Of a DNA stretch of 64,000 nt, positions 50,711 through 59,142 are shown in pieces. Source of the stretch: a virus; the IMG/VR virus record IMGVR_UViG_3300033149_001352, positions 1-64,000 of that record; one strand, given 5' to 3'. A program made the translations under genes and the position numbers. The notes below the pieces were generated by a model. It was not told the origin of the DNA. It did not search any database and worked only from the letters and a program-made list of their open reading frames with translations. Within the stretch, counting starts at the first letter, position 1, and every line of letters begins with the position of its first letter.

Positions 50711-51316
50711 CTACAACATATGCCAGTGATTAGGCATATCCCATCCATAAAGGATAGTAACTACTGCCCATTTCCCGTTGTCGCGCTTGTAAGACTTACA
50801 GAGTAGAGTATAGTCATACTCATTATAATCCAGCTTACAGTTGAACTGCTCTTCAGTATTGATGAACTCGGCACACTCATAGGCAATACCTCTCAAGATC
50901 TTATCATCCGAGTCAATTCGGAACGCAGACCCAGCTCTAAGAGCGAGCATATTCTTCGCTACATTGAGGAACATTCTCCGCAGGTACTTATCAGATATTT
51001 CAGGGAAATCATAGCCAGACTTAAAGATACGACTTATCTCAAGTTCTGGGCATTCCGCGATGAAGTCCAGTATTGGCTGCTTACCCTGACTTCTGACAAC
51101 AGCTACGTGTGGGAACCTAGGTTTATCGAATGTCCATTGGATAGAACTTCCCTGTGGCATAGATACCTTTACAGGACGTACGTTCTGCACGTATATGTCA
51201 TGTTGTCCTGCTCGATACATGAACATCTTTGGGTTCATGTTTGTAATGAGGAGTTTAGAAATGGTCCAGTCGTGTTCTATCTCCCACTGGATACCTTTGT
51301 CCTCTCCTTGCATCAT
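50711..51316 (-). CDS. hypothetical protein
   Basis: 201 residues, alternating strands (IYVQNVRPVKVSMPQGSSIQ) and helical centre. Not recognised. Precedes the next gene with a 6-base gap. Confidence 0.55.
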   Translation of the reverse strand: MMQGEDKGIQWEIEHDWTISKLLITNMNPKMFMYRAGQHDIYVQNVRPVKVSMPQGSSIQWTFDKPRFPHVAVVRSQGKQPILDFIAECPELEISRIFKSGYDFPEISDKYLRRMFLNVAKNMLALRAGSAFRIDSDDKILRGIAYECAEFINTEEQFNCKLDYNEYDYTLLCKSYKRDNGKWAVVTILYGWDMPNHWHML

Positions 51317-51322
51317 AATATA

Positions 51323-51910
51323 TTACCTCTCAATATACTCCTTCCATATTTGTTCTTCCTTATCTGTAAGAATAAATCCTAGCTCCTTTATCTTAGCAAG
51401 AGCTCTCCTAAATGAATCTATATGGCTGTCGTCATAATCATAGATTGACCAGAAAGGATGTATGATCTCATACATATCGGACCTGGGAAGTATTTCCTTC
51501 CCCAATAATCCTTCCTTCTGTAAGATTAGACCTGCCGTCCAAATAGGATTTGATAGATTCATGACCTTAATAGGTGCCTTGAATACGGTACTCGGACTTG
51601 AATATCCGTTACAGCTAACTATACTCCTAGTAAGGTAGTCTATCACTACGATACCATATTCGAAGGGGGCTAGATATGGGTAGTTGTACATCTCCCATGT
51701 AGATATTATTGTATTTCCTTGGGAACCCTTAGCAGATTCTGTATACCAGTGTTTGACTAAGTCCATAACTTGTTTGTCAGAACCATACCTGATAAATTCT
51801 GGATCTTCAAATATGGAAGGGAGTATGTTAGTCCATCTCTGCATTCTGTGTTCTGTGCCGTCTGCTTCACGTACAGTAAAGCCAATTACTCCACCCATAT
51901 CGATCATCAC
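51323..51910 (-). CDS. hypothetical protein
   Basis: 195 residues; FEYGIVVIDYLTRSIV near residue 78 and a charged C terminus. Sits 34 bases beyond the end of the tRNA at 51944. Not recognised. Confidence 0.55.
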   Translation of the reverse strand: MMIDMGGVIGFTVREADGTEHRMQRWTNILPSIFEDPEFIRYGSDKQVMDLVKHWYTESAKGSQGNTIISTWEMYNYPYLAPFEYGIVVIDYLTRSIVSCNGYSSPSTVFKAPIKVMNLSNPIWTAGLILQKEGLLGKEILPRSDMYEIIHPFWSIYDYDDSHIDSFRRALAKIKELGFILTDKEEQIWKEYIER

Positions 51911-51943
51911 CTACTCCAATGTACATTTACCTCTCCATTGAAA

Positions 51944-52058
51944 TGGAGCCCCGGGCGGGAGCTTACCCCGCACCTACCCTACTGTACCACTCGCTCTCCG
52001 AACATAGTAGTGGTGAGGTTCCAAGTGGGTGTCCTGGCTACAATTAGACTACCGGGGC
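51944..52058 (-). tRNA. tRNA-like gene with encoded CCA and probable intron, likely Pro(UGG)
   Basis: Minus-strand sequence has a perfect 7-bp acceptor (GCCCCGG with CCGGGGC), discriminator T and encoded CCA, U8-A9, D stem GTCT/GGAC, and a T arm GCGGG-GTAAGCT-CCCGC. The anticodon region holds C-T-T-G-G-A-A, giving UGG (Pro); a one-base shift would give GGA (Ser). The 115-base length implies an intron of about 39 bases in the anticodon loop. The T-loop (GTAAGCT) lacks TTC and the D-loop (AATTGTAGCCA) lacks GG, so it is non-canonical. Its 5' end overlaps the last 10 bases of the gene at 52049. Confidence 0.65.
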
Positions 52059-52312
52059 ATAATTGCTATTCTACCATCTACTTCCCAATATGTAGGCTCT
52101 AGGTGTCTGACCAGTGATGGTACAGATGCTATAAACCCATCCTTGTTATAAATGGCTGTCATAATACAGGGCTTATGATTCCTAACAGACCTTATTATCT
52201 TAATAGCCCTAACTACCCTAAAGGGTGGGGTGGGAATAGATGCACTATATCCCTTGTATAGCTTAATTTCCAATAATACCCTACCTAGAGGTTCCCATCT
52301 ATAGTTATTCAT
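52049..52312 (-). CDS. hypothetical protein, WELE-like
   Basis: 87 residues, Arg/Lys-rich, with GRVLLEIKLYKGY near residue 10-22 recalling the WELE motif. Its stop falls within the 5' end of the tRNA gene. Confidence 0.5.
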   Translation of the reverse strand: MNNYRWEPLGRVLLEIKLYKGYSASIPTPPFRVVRAIKIIRSVRNHKPCIMTAIYNKDGFIASVPSLVRHLEPTYWEVDGRIAIMPR

Positions 52313-52586
52313 TTAATCGTAGCATATCATCCTCACTAGGACTAACAGGAGGAGTAACAAAATACCTATCTAAAGGAAGGGGGAGTTTCCTTATCTGACT
52401 CTTGGGCAGCCATACTTCTTGTTCTTCTGTAACTCTAACCAGAATAGCCTTCTGTGTCTCTGCTACAAGATGACCCGATAAGTCCTCTGCTATGTTGTTC
52501 TTATCTGCTAACCAAGCAGGAACGCTAACACGTATAGGATCTAATTCAGATGTATCCTTTCTACGATGTTTCTTCTTACCAGACAT
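52305..52586 (-). CDS. hypothetical basic protein
   Basis: 93 residues; basic N terminus (GKKKHRRKD) then AWLADKNNIAEDLSGHLVAE and a strand-rich end (VTEEQEVWLPKSQIRKLPLP). Possibly nucleic-acid binding. Confidence 0.5.
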   Translation of the reverse strand: MSGKKKHRRKDTSELDPIRVSVPAWLADKNNIAEDLSGHLVAETQKAILVRVTEEQEVWLPKSQIRKLPLPLDRYFVTPPVSPSEDDMLRLNE

Positions 52587-52669
52587 TTCTACAACTGATG
52601 AAGAAATACGAATATATAATCGTAACTAAGGTGGTGGGTAAGGGACATCTCCCCTCTCTGTCCTGTAAA

Positions 52670-53422
52670 TCACTCTATGAAATCCCGTCGTTTTAACTTC
52701 CATATCACTCTCTCACCCTTCCTGTTGTATATCATAGGATTGCTCTTACAGACCACTCCTTCCATAAGATAATCTGGATTCCCTCCATCCTCCTCAGCTA
52801 CGATAGATGTAGGACTGGACTTTACGTATTCTATAATATGGTCTATGGTCATCCTACCTATGAAAGGTGGAGTATCAACATCTAAATCCCTGGCTACAGC
52901 CTGTATTGCCTTACGAGACAACCACCACCCTGCAGCTGATTGACTCCCATCCTGTGAATATGGGGCTGGTCCATTGAGGTCGAGTACAAATATATCAAAT
53001 ATCCGAGCAGATACACCTTTACGGTAGTTATGTCCACCTTGTATCTTCTCACCATATCCTTCCATATAGAGGATTACTCCCTGTGCCCCTCTAGCCTTCC
53101 TAACAGCATGAAGGACTTTATCTAAAGTATATGTCTCAGTAAGATACTCTTGAAGATGTTTAGGTATCTCCGATGTATCAGTCCTTCCCATAAACCACAG
53201 CTGTGGATCCATGTGATCCATGTCAGATATGGGAGGATCGTGAAGATCATGGAGAGGACCTATCATAGCTCTGATATTAGTCCCGTCTATCTTCTCATAT
53301 ACGTCGTAGGCTCTGACATACGGAAAGGTAGCATCAGTATAGTCTCCCTCTATAATCCTGCCAGGCTTCTTCCCTTTCATCTGTCTCTTAAAGAGAGTCT
53401 GTATCTTAGGGTACTTTACCAT
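52670..53422 (-). CDS. RNA ligase (Rnl2-like nucleotidyltransferase)
   Basis: 250 residues. Nucleotidyltransferase motifs: I EKIDGTNIRAMI near residue 43, motif III-like VILYMEGYGE near 116, IV MEGVVCKSN near 223 and V WKLKRRD near 241. Short, without the long C-terminal domain of DNA ligases, as in RNA ligases of the Rnl2/RnlA group, which reseal cut tRNAs. Part of the tRNA-processing set here with 54398 and 55997. Confidence 0.85.
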   Translation of the reverse strand: MVKYPKIQTLFKRQMKGKKPGRIIEGDYTDATFPYVRAYDVYEKIDGTNIRAMIGPLHDLHDPPISDMDHMDPQLWFMGRTDTSEIPKHLQEYLTETYTLDKVLHAVRKARGAQGVILYMEGYGEKIQGGHNYRKGVSARIFDIFVLDLNGPAPYSQDGSQSAAGWWLSRKAIQAVARDLDVDTPPFIGRMTIDHIIEYVKSSPTSIVAEEDGGNPDYLMEGVVCKSNPMIYNRKGERVIWKLKRRDFIE

Positions 53423-53480
53423 TCTTAATCACCTTTGAATAGATGTTCAGGTGCTCAGTAGTGAACTAAGAAAAATGGAT

Positions 53481-53512
53481 GTGCCTCAACTTCTACAGAT
53501 AACTTGAGGCAC
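53481..53512 (-). terminator. hairpin followed by T-run
   Basis: GTGCCTCAA and TTGAGGCAC form a 9-bp stem with a 14-base loop, starting 3 bases after the stop of the 53516 gene; on the minus strand it is followed within a few bases by TTTTTC. A convincing terminator shape. Confidence 0.55.
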
Positions 53513-53515
53513 CTC

Positions 53516-53734
53516 CTATCTGTCAAATCGAGGGTGCTTGTAATCGTAAGTATCGGGATGTGGATCATAGTAGATTCTACCGAAGTCATCCAATATCTTG
53601 GTATGACATACGGGGCACTCAAGCTCGTCAGCATATTGAGCCCGGTGCTCATCTATCTTGATCTTGACTCCGTTTCTAATCCTCTCAAGCTCCCTGTTGC
53701 AGTTTAGACATATCGGATTAGGCATATTAGACAC
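53516..53734 (-). CDS. zinc-ribbon protein
   Basis: 72 residues. ICLNCNREL near residue 8 and ECPVCHTKI near residue 39 form a ribbon; the C terminus is Tyr/Asp/His-rich. Followed by the hairpin at 53481. Function unknown. Confidence 0.65.
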   Translation of the reverse strand: MSNMPNPICLNCNRELERIRNGVKIKIDEHRAQYADELECPVCHTKILDDFGRIYYDPHPDTYDYKHPRFDR

Positions 53735-53820
53735 CTATTTCTCTTCACCCGGACTCCATCACGACTGTAATCCCTCTATCTTACGTTCCTGTATATTGGA
53801 TTCACTCACTTAGGGCAGCC

Positions 53821-54378
53821 TCATAATGTATCGGGTGAGTAGGCTATGTAAATCTCGTGATAGAACTTATAGTAATCTCCTTTCTTCTCACAGGAGTGAG
53901 ATATCTTATAGCAGCCTCGTACTTCTCCTCCATACTCGTCACTGCCAGAGAAGGATGCTATTATCTTCCCTTTAGAATCTAGGATAGTAACAAACCCATT
54001 AAAGTCATAGACGACAGCTATATTATCAATTGATTTACTGTACAGAAATACTCCTATAGTTCCACTAGCGGGGTTGATTGAAACACCTATATTCCTTGGG
54101 TCATATCCAGGTGGAATAGACCATACTACCTTACTTTCACCTACATCAGGGAAGCGTGGATGTTTAGGACACTGCCATTTAGGGAATGGTTCTCTCTTTC
54201 TACTCTCTCCCTGGATATTAGTCCACCTGAATATTTGACCAGCTTCACAGACCCACTCTTCAACAAAGAGAGTTCTTTCTGTAAGTGTCTTTTCATCCTG
54301 TTCGGTAGTCTTAGTTAATGTCCAGTTATTATGAGGACAGGTCTCACAGATACCAGTTCTATACTTAAAGTTACTCAA
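53821..54378 (-). CDS. protein with N-terminal Cys knuckles
   Basis: 185 residues. CETCPHNNW near residue 11 and a further VC and QC in the next 60 residues suggest a metal site; the C-terminal half is a run of beta strands with a GYDPRNIGVS segment. Not recognised. Confidence 0.55.
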   Translation of the reverse strand: MSNFKYRTGICETCPHNNWTLTKTTEQDEKTLTERTLFVEEWVCEAGQIFRWTNIQGESRKREPFPKWQCPKHPRFPDVGESKVVWSIPPGYDPRNIGVSINPASGTIGVFLYSKSIDNIAVVYDFNGFVTILDSKGKIIASFSGSDEYGGEVRGCYKISHSCEKKGDYYKFYHEIYIAYSPDTL

Positions 54379-54397
54379 TCTCTGCTACCGTCTTTTT

Positions 54398-54727
54398 CTA
54401 TGCATTGTTTTCATCCCAGTCCCTTAGTTCCAGATACTTGACTTTACCACTGTTAAGAGGTATGGCAAATAAGACCCGCTTCTTAACTGAATGAGCTAAC
54501 CTACCAGAACGTACTAAATCTAGCCCCCCTAAGACTGGTCCACCTGTAATGATTTCAACTAAATAATCTGAGTGGATAGAACTATCTCTATACAGAGCTA
54601 GGTGAAAGCCATACTGAGTAGCTGGAGTAATATGGAATCCACGCCTAATTAGATCTTGTCTAACACGGATGACAGACTCATCTTCACTCATCGTTAAGTC
54701 TCCACCACTGAGCTTCTTCATCTTCAT
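54398..54727 (-). CDS. endA: tRNA-splicing endonuclease catalytic-domain protein
   Basis: 109 residues. Matches the C-terminal domain of archaeal EndA: an N-terminal helix RVRQDLIRRGFHITP, a QYGFHLALYRD segment with the catalytic-type Tyr46, IHSDYLVEII with His52 and the GLDLVRSGRLAHSVKKRVLFAI segment with Lys82/83. These Tyr-His-Lys residues cut the bulge-helix-bulge at tRNA introns. It lacks the N-terminal domain, so it is the short form, which needs to assemble as a multimer. Lies between serpin and Cys-knuckle genes, within 7 kb of three element tRNAs. Confidence 0.88.
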   Translation of the reverse strand: MKMKKLSGGDLTMSEDESVIRVRQDLIRRGFHITPATQYGFHLALYRDSSIHSDYLVEIITGGPVLGGLDLVRSGRLAHSVKKRVLFAIPLNSGKVKYLELRDWDENNA

Positions 54728-55737
54728 AGATTATTGATGGCACCTACAAACAGTACGGTGTTGCTCAGTCTATCTCGGATGAAGAATACAAATGGGTGGT
54801 CTACCCTGACTTCAACCGGCGGTGGAGGAACGTACACACACGCCAGCCGAGCCATTACCACACTAGTAGCTGCAGCAGCTTCAGTACCTTCTTCATCTAC
54901 CTCTATGAAGGTCTTGTGTACAACACCACTTATCTTAAGGCGTTCCTCAGTACTGATTCCCGTGAAGTCAGCATAGTCACTAAAAGCCAGGGGCATCCCC
55001 ATATCCCCCAGTACCTTATTGAGATTATACTCAACCTCTAGACGGAATTTGGGTAGGCGAAGTATAACAGGTACGCTTCGCCCTCCAAAGGCATTAGGTG
55101 GCTTAAGTAGAGTTCCCTGGGAAACACGACCTGATCGAGACTTAGGTAGCATGATAACCATAGAGAGTCTACTAGAATTGTAGGGCAACTCTACTATCTG
55201 CAAATCCTCGGTTTCAGCATAAGACAAATCCTTCTGTAGATGCATTATATCAACCTTATTGGTTGTCTCAGTACCATAGAAACTATCCTTGACAGTCAAG
55301 GTCTTAGAGAACTGGTGAAGCCATTTACCCTTAAAGTAGACAGCATTAGTTATGACCATCAGTTCATCTTCTTCTAATCTCTTTATCAGATCCTTAATCT
55401 TCCCCTTTGTTTGGATGGAGACCCAGTTGTTGATAATATCTTCAGGACAGGGTAGTCCTGATATATCCATCGTTGTAGACCTGAATATAGTCTTAACATA
55501 CTCAGCCCAATTGGGGTTGGTTGGGCACCTGGTCCACACAGCATTAGCTACATTGAGAGTATCTACTTCAATATAGGGCGGATTATCTATCCCCAGTACT
55601 GAAGACATCTCGTCCAGTGTCCGCCCTCTAGCACCGTGGCGTACCATACACAGTGCCATCTCTATACTATATGGAGATACTAAGAAATTATCTCCAGTCT
55701 CAGAGAAGATGCTGTATAACCTATCTGTAAATGTCAT
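54724..55737 (-). CDS. serpin
   Basis: 337 residues, full serpin domain. Landmarks: NFLVSPYSIEMAL near 17, VITNAVYFKGKW near 128, and a reactive-centre hinge DEEGTEAAAATSVVM at 281-295 followed by a VDHPFVFFIRD strand. The small-residue hinge (GTEAAAAT) implies an inhibitory serpin. The P1 residue is about Leu298 with Arg297 next to it, so a chymotrypsin- or subtilisin-like protease is a plausible target. No signal peptide; the likely site is the host cytoplasm. Its end overlaps the EndA gene start (ATGA). Confidence 0.94.
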   Translation of the reverse strand: MTFTDRLYSIFSETGDNFLVSPYSIEMALCMVRHGARGRTLDEMSSVLGIDNPPYIEVDTLNVANAVWTRCPTNPNWAEYVKTIFRSTTMDISGLPCPEDIINNWVSIQTKGKIKDLIKRLEEDELMVITNAVYFKGKWLHQFSKTLTVKDSFYGTETTNKVDIMHLQKDLSYAETEDLQIVELPYNSSRLSMVIMLPKSRSGRVSQGTLLKPPNAFGGRSVPVILRLPKFRLEVEYNLNKVLGDMGMPLAFSDYADFTGISTEERLKISGVVHKTFIEVDEEGTEAAAATSVVMARLACVYVPPPPVEVRVDHPFVFFIRDRLSNTVLFVGAINNL

Positions 55738-55740
55738 CTC

Positions 55741-55971
55741 TTACTCCTCGATATTAAATATCCCAGCAATAACAACCAGGTATATTATTAGACCTACGGC
55801 TCCCATACCAAAGGTTCCCCTATCCTCTACTCTCATTCCTATTTGCCACGAGTGTGTAGTAGTCCAGTACGGGACGAACCACTGAGTAAAGTAGATAGAA
55901 CTAACTACCTTACCTGCTTTGACTATAAGACTGTAGAGTCTCTTCAGGTCTGGAAACTTGATGTTGGGCAT
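55741..55971 (-). CDS. small protein with C-terminal membrane helix
   Basis: 76 residues; a hydrophobic C-terminal segment (GMGAVGLIIYLVVIAGIF) follows a mixed N-terminal half. Possibly tail-anchored. Function unknown. Confidence 0.55.
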   Translation of the reverse strand: MPNIKFPDLKRLYSLIVKAGKVVSSIYFTQWFVPYWTTTHSWQIGMRVEDRGTFGMGAVGLIIYLVVIAGIFNIEE

Positions 55972-55996
55972 CCTAATAACATTCCCTCTGATAGAC

Positions 55997-57205
55997 TCAT
56001 AGTCTGCCGTACTTCCTTAGATACATTGTAAATGCGTTGTATGCAAGACTTGGTTTAACCCTGACTGCATCTATCCCCGCCAGAGTTCTCATAACCTCAG
56101 CCTTATTATCAATAGAGATTTCTATCTTATCCTCTAGCTTCTCCAACTCTGACCATATCATAAGAGTGTCTATCGGGAACATTCTATTGATTACTCTCTC
56201 AATACGGGCCATAGAAACCTCTACGAGATTAGCAGGGAACTCTGAGTACAGTTCCTCTATAACCATACTATGAAGCTCTCCTACAGAGTCTATCATAGCT
56301 ATGTTCTCTAGAACCTTTCTTACTGCCTTATCTATCTCTTTTGTGGGTAGGGCTCCACCAGCTCTTAATTGAGCAAGGCGTCTGACGGCATCACATTTGA
56401 TCTTACCCATGAACTGGTCTTCATACAGCTCCGACCAGGTCTTAGCAATAAACCCTTCATACTTTCCCATAAGTGCTTCTAAGTCATGTTGTAGGTACCC
56501 TATGGCGTCGTCTGTAATAGTTCCACGCCAGTGAAGTGTCGGAACGGGGATGCCTACATCACCAAATAGCTCTACCTTCTTCTCATAGGGCATGAAGGAA
56601 TGTGTCCGCATATCTATGATGTCAATACCAGATATCTCAATGGGAATGGTTGGGTAATCAATGTACTCACAGGCATTTAAATAGCCATACAGTTCAACGA
56701 CTGGACAATACTCATCCCTGGTCAATTGATGTAAGGCATCCCTGCGACCTGTGTTACCCACTAGCTCATTCCATTGTCTACCCATATATCCACCTAGATC
56801 ATACCTGGGCACAGCTCTGGTTTTTCCCATCATAGTGCCATCAGGCAGCGGGTAGAGAATGATATTTGTACCGTCTAACTTCTCCTCAACCACAGCCTCT
56901 TTCTTATAGACGGTACTGGATTCCACATAGTTTATCTTAGGATAACCCCTGACAATTCTAGGGTTATCATTATCCCACTTATAGAACACTGTACCATACA
57001 GCTGTCCCTGTTCAGATGAAATATAGGGATTATAGATGTACCCCCTAAATGAATGACCATGGTACTGATAATTGAAGTAAGTGAATCTGCTCTCAGGCTT
57101 CTGTACGTATCTACATATTACTGAAAGCATCTCCTCCTTGCCTTTAACTCCCTCTAGAGCTTGTTGGCATATTCGGAGCTTCTCACTTATTATCTCCACT
57201 TTCAT
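55997..57205 (-). CDS. RNA ligase family protein (nucleotidyltransferase)
   Basis: 402 residues. Motif I EEKLDGTNIILY near residue 108, motif IIIa VVELYGYLNACE near 168, motif IV KYEGFIAKTW near 250 and motif V KIKCDAVRR near 270. The C-terminal 130 residues are helical. The layout (adenylation domain plus helical C terminus) is close to Rnl3-type archaeal RNA ligases. Together with the second ligase and EndA it could join tRNA exons or repair cleaved tRNAs. Overlaps the membrane-protein gene start region by 23 bases. Confidence 0.85.
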   Translation of the reverse strand: MKVEIISEKLRICQQALEGVKGKEEMLSVICRYVQKPESRFTYFNYQYHGHSFRGYIYNPYISSEQGQLYGTVFYKWDNDNPRIVRGYPKINYVESSTVYKKEAVVEEKLDGTNIILYPLPDGTMMGKTRAVPRYDLGGYMGRQWNELVGNTGRRDALHQLTRDEYCPVVELYGYLNACEYIDYPTIPIEISGIDIIDMRTHSFMPYEKKVELFGDVGIPVPTLHWRGTITDDAIGYLQHDLEALMGKYEGFIAKTWSELYEDQFMGKIKCDAVRRLAQLRAGGALPTKEIDKAVRKVLENIAMIDSVGELHSMVIEELYSEFPANLVEVSMARIERVINRMFPIDTLMIWSELEKLEDKIEISIDNKAEVMRTLAGIDAVRVKPSLAYNAFTMYLRKYGRL

Positions 57206-57473
57206 ACTGTATCATCTTATCTATGTACTTCAATAACATGGTTAAGATCATCGATGATAACAATACACCTACTCCTCCTAGAAAGGGCATCGTTAAATGA
57301 ACATCATCAGGTCCTAGGGAACACATTGGAATGATCAGTAGAGATAGCGTCATCATTCCATGTGAAGCTATCAGTATGTATTTAGAGTACAATGGTTTCC
57401 TGTAAAAGAAGAATAAACCAACTATATCCAGTACAATCGCTGTAGAGCCAGTGACATAAGACCAGATCATCAC
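57183..57473 (-). CDS. small membrane protein, three helices
   Basis: 96 residues from GTG 57473 (MMIW follows). Hydrophobic helices at about 5-24, 33-51 and 64-84. Overlaps the RNA ligase gene by 23 bases and is overlapped by the stop of the 45-aa gene. Confidence 0.65.
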   Translation of the reverse strand: MMIWSYVTGSTAIVLDIVGLFFFYRKPLYSKYILIASHGMMTLSLLIIPMCSLGPDDVHLTMPFLGGVGVLLSSMILTMLLKYIDKMIQYESGDNK

Positions 57474-57610
57474 TACGTATCATCTTTCTCTTTCTTATAC
57501 AAGTTCAACCAGTAATCTAAGCTATTGCGTATAATCTCTGCTTTCTTGCCCTTGGTCTTTAACCAAGCAATAAGCTCAGATACTGTAGTTGGACTAGGTT
57601 CTTCATCCAT
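57473..57610 (-). CDS. microprotein (45 aa)
   Basis: ATG at 57608-57610 with GGTGAG nearby. Begins MDEEPSPTTVSELIAWLK, a helix with Trp, then basic. Its TAG overlaps the GTG of the membrane-protein gene, so it is probably a real coupled gene. Confidence 0.65.
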   Translation of the reverse strand: MDEEPSPTTVSELIAWLKTKGKKAEIIRNSLDYWLNLYKKEKDDT

Positions 57611-57670
57611 ACATCTCACCACTGCTGTACCTTCCACCACAGATTATAATAAGACTTAGACTTGTCACCA

Positions 57671-58051
57671 TTACGTCTTCTTGAGAAGATAGATACAGTA
57701 AGACAGAATCATTATAACCCTTATAATACCTCTGTAAGGTTGTGGAATAACTGATAGAGCTATAAACACCATTACAAATACCTTATTGCTGAACCACCTG
57801 TATATCTTCCTATCTCTCTTAGCTTCTCTCCTAGAAAGATAGAAGTAGAGTATGATATACGATAACACCGACAATAATAATAATAATATACTAAACTGTA
57901 GCCAGGGGTAGAACAGAGTCAGTAATACAACAAGTACTTCGAATATATACCAGTTGCTCAATCTCTCTACTGTTAAGTTCTCCCACCACTTCTTAAGAGA
58001 CTTAAGAGACAATTCTGGCATCTTCAGCCTAGGTAATCTAACCTTCAACAT
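57671..58051 (-). CDS. small membrane protein
   Basis: 126 residues from ATG 58051 (MLKVRLPRLKM). A longer frame reaching 58162 would cover the Cys-rich gene and is rejected. Hydrophobic helices follow the basic head (FEVLVVLLTLFYPWLQFSIL and others). Function unknown. Confidence 0.6.
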   Translation of the reverse strand: MLKVRLPRLKMPELSLKSLKKWWENLTVERLSNWYIFEVLVVLLTLFYPWLQFSILLLLLSVLSYIILYFYLSRREAKRDRKIYRWFSNKVFVMVFIALSVIPQPYRGIIRVIMILSYCIYLLKKT

Positions 58052-58220
58052 ACCCCAGCTTCTTCTCTGCGTAATTCCAGAATTCGTGTACGTCCATTTG
58101 GTGAGAACAACAACCAGTTTCGTGTGAACAGCTTTGACAGTTAATGGACGGTGATTGTTCAAAGTATGTACAAGTACGTTCTATTTGAAAGACTAACTCA
58201 ATGTTTCTAATAAAGAGCAT
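58038..58220 (-). CDS. Cys-rich microprotein
   Basis: 60 residues with five cysteines, CTYFEQSPSINCQSCSHETG then CC, close in style to the four-cysteine proteins at 4318 and 6876. Ends FWNYAEKKLGYVEG. Overlaps the next gene by 14 bases. Confidence 0.65.
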   Translation of the reverse strand: MLFIRNIELVFQIERTCTYFEQSPSINCQSCSHETGCCSHQMDVHEFWNYAEKKLGYVEG

Positions 58221-58260
58221 ATATGTTCTCCTCTAGCTATACAGTGAGTCAGTTATATCA

Positions 58261-58410
58261 TACCATCGCGGTTCTAAATTGGACGGAGAGAGTGAGGCTT
58301 TCACCCCAGCTCTCCCTCGAGTGGTGCCCCCCAGTGGTATTCAAAACCACACATATCCGCCGCTTCAATATGATAGACTCCCATTTATCTTACGGGGCAC
58401 AATGCTTAGT
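58261..58410. other. GC-rich structured block, gene-free (58221-58430)
   Basis: About 55% GC against 40% around it. Contains GGAGAG...CTCTCC with GTGA/TCAC inside, GTGGT-ATTCAAA-ACCAC (58334-58350) and GTGCCCC/GGGGCAC outer pairing. It ends, on the minus strand, in CTCTCCG-T-CCA like the tRNAs. The hairpin loop ATTCAAA reads as an anticodon-loop with UCA on the plus strand (complement of UGA), or UGA (Ser) on the minus strand. I could not fold a full cloverleaf, so a tRNA is not claimed. Confidence 0.45.
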
Positions 58411-58417
58411 AGTAAAG

Positions 58418-58431
58418 ACTTAGATCTAAGT
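58418..58431. repeat. 14-bp palindrome ACTTAGATCTAAGT, copy 11
   Basis: Begins at the last base of the TGA stop of the 58431 gene and lies at the edge of the GC-rich block. Confidence 0.9.
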
Positions 58432-58775
58432 CATATGCCTAATATATCTCTGGCTTCCTGAACAGCTTCCTCTAACTTAGACCACGTTTCCAAACTCCAT
58501 CGAGATGTACCGTTCATGGACATCTTTATGTGATAAGGATCGCCAAAGCCCTCTGGATGCCACCTATTGGTTTCCTTAGTAGGATTCTTGAAAACAATGA
58601 CCAGTAGGTTAACCCAAGGCTCTGTACTACGTATCTCTATTCTCTCGTTCTTACCTGTGATGTGCTTAGCTCTCCATTTCAGCTGATCTATATTAGGAAC
58701 ATAAGTCACAGGAGCATGCTCCTCTGTAGGTATTAGCTTCTTAGGTCTATCGAATGACAGTACCCCTATCTTCAT
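58431..58775 (-). CDS. hypothetical protein
   Basis: 114 residues, alpha/beta with WHPEGFGDPYHIKMSMNG near residue 77. Not recognised. Its TGA stop abuts palindrome copy 11. Confidence 0.55.
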   Translation of the reverse strand: MKIGVLSFDRPKKLIPTEEHAPVTYVPNIDQLKWRAKHITGKNERIEIRSTEPWVNLLVIVFKNPTKETNRWHPEGFGDPYHIKMSMNGTSRWSLETWSKLEEAVQEARDILGI

Positions 58776-58797
58776 CTCCTCCTATCAAAGTTCAGAC

Positions 58798-59142
58798 TCA
58801 CACACTGAACTTCTCGTATATTCTAGTCTTGTCCTCTATAATCTCTTCTAAATGTCCTATTGCTTCCTGTACCTGAGAAGCAATGGCTGGATATACTAAG
58901 AACCGTTGGACATAGACCAATACGCGCCTATAGAACTCCAGATATTCTTTATTACCTACGTGTGAGTGTCTTTCACAATCTTCTGCTCTAAGCCAGTAGT
59001 ACCCGTCTGGTGGGTCAGGTCCAGACTTAGGCTTGCGGTGATCTGGTCTATAGTAGGGAGTGCAGACAAAGATACAGCCACAGTCTGCTGTTAACTCCTT
59101 GCCAGAGCCCGTAGCACTACCTTTGGTTGGTATTCGTACCAA
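58798..59142 (-). CDS. hypothetical protein
   Basis: 114 residues from TTG 59142, directly after the preceding stop. CGCIFVC near residue 21 and CERH near 52 might bind metal; C-terminal half helical. Not recognised. Confidence 0.55.
   Translation of the reverse strand: MVRIPTKGSATGSGKELTADCGCIFVCTPYYRPDHRKPKSGPDPPDGYYWLRAEDCERHSHVGNKEYLEFYRRVLVYVQRFLVYPAIASQVQEAIGHLEEIIEDKTRIYEKFSV

Noticed and set aside
53455-53652. Minus-strand frame overlapping the 53516 zinc-ribbon gene
   Set aside because: The zinc-ribbon frame has paired cysteines and a terminator hairpin directly after its stop; this frame would span the hairpin.
58052-58162. N-terminal extension of the 57671 membrane protein
   Set aside because: It would overlap a Cys-rich gene whose residues match a repeated local style; a later ATG at 58051 is better.
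58261-58410. tRNA-Ser or opal-suppressor tRNA
   Set aside because: Only an anticodon-like hairpin and a CCA-like end are visible; no acceptor stem pairs in the right place.
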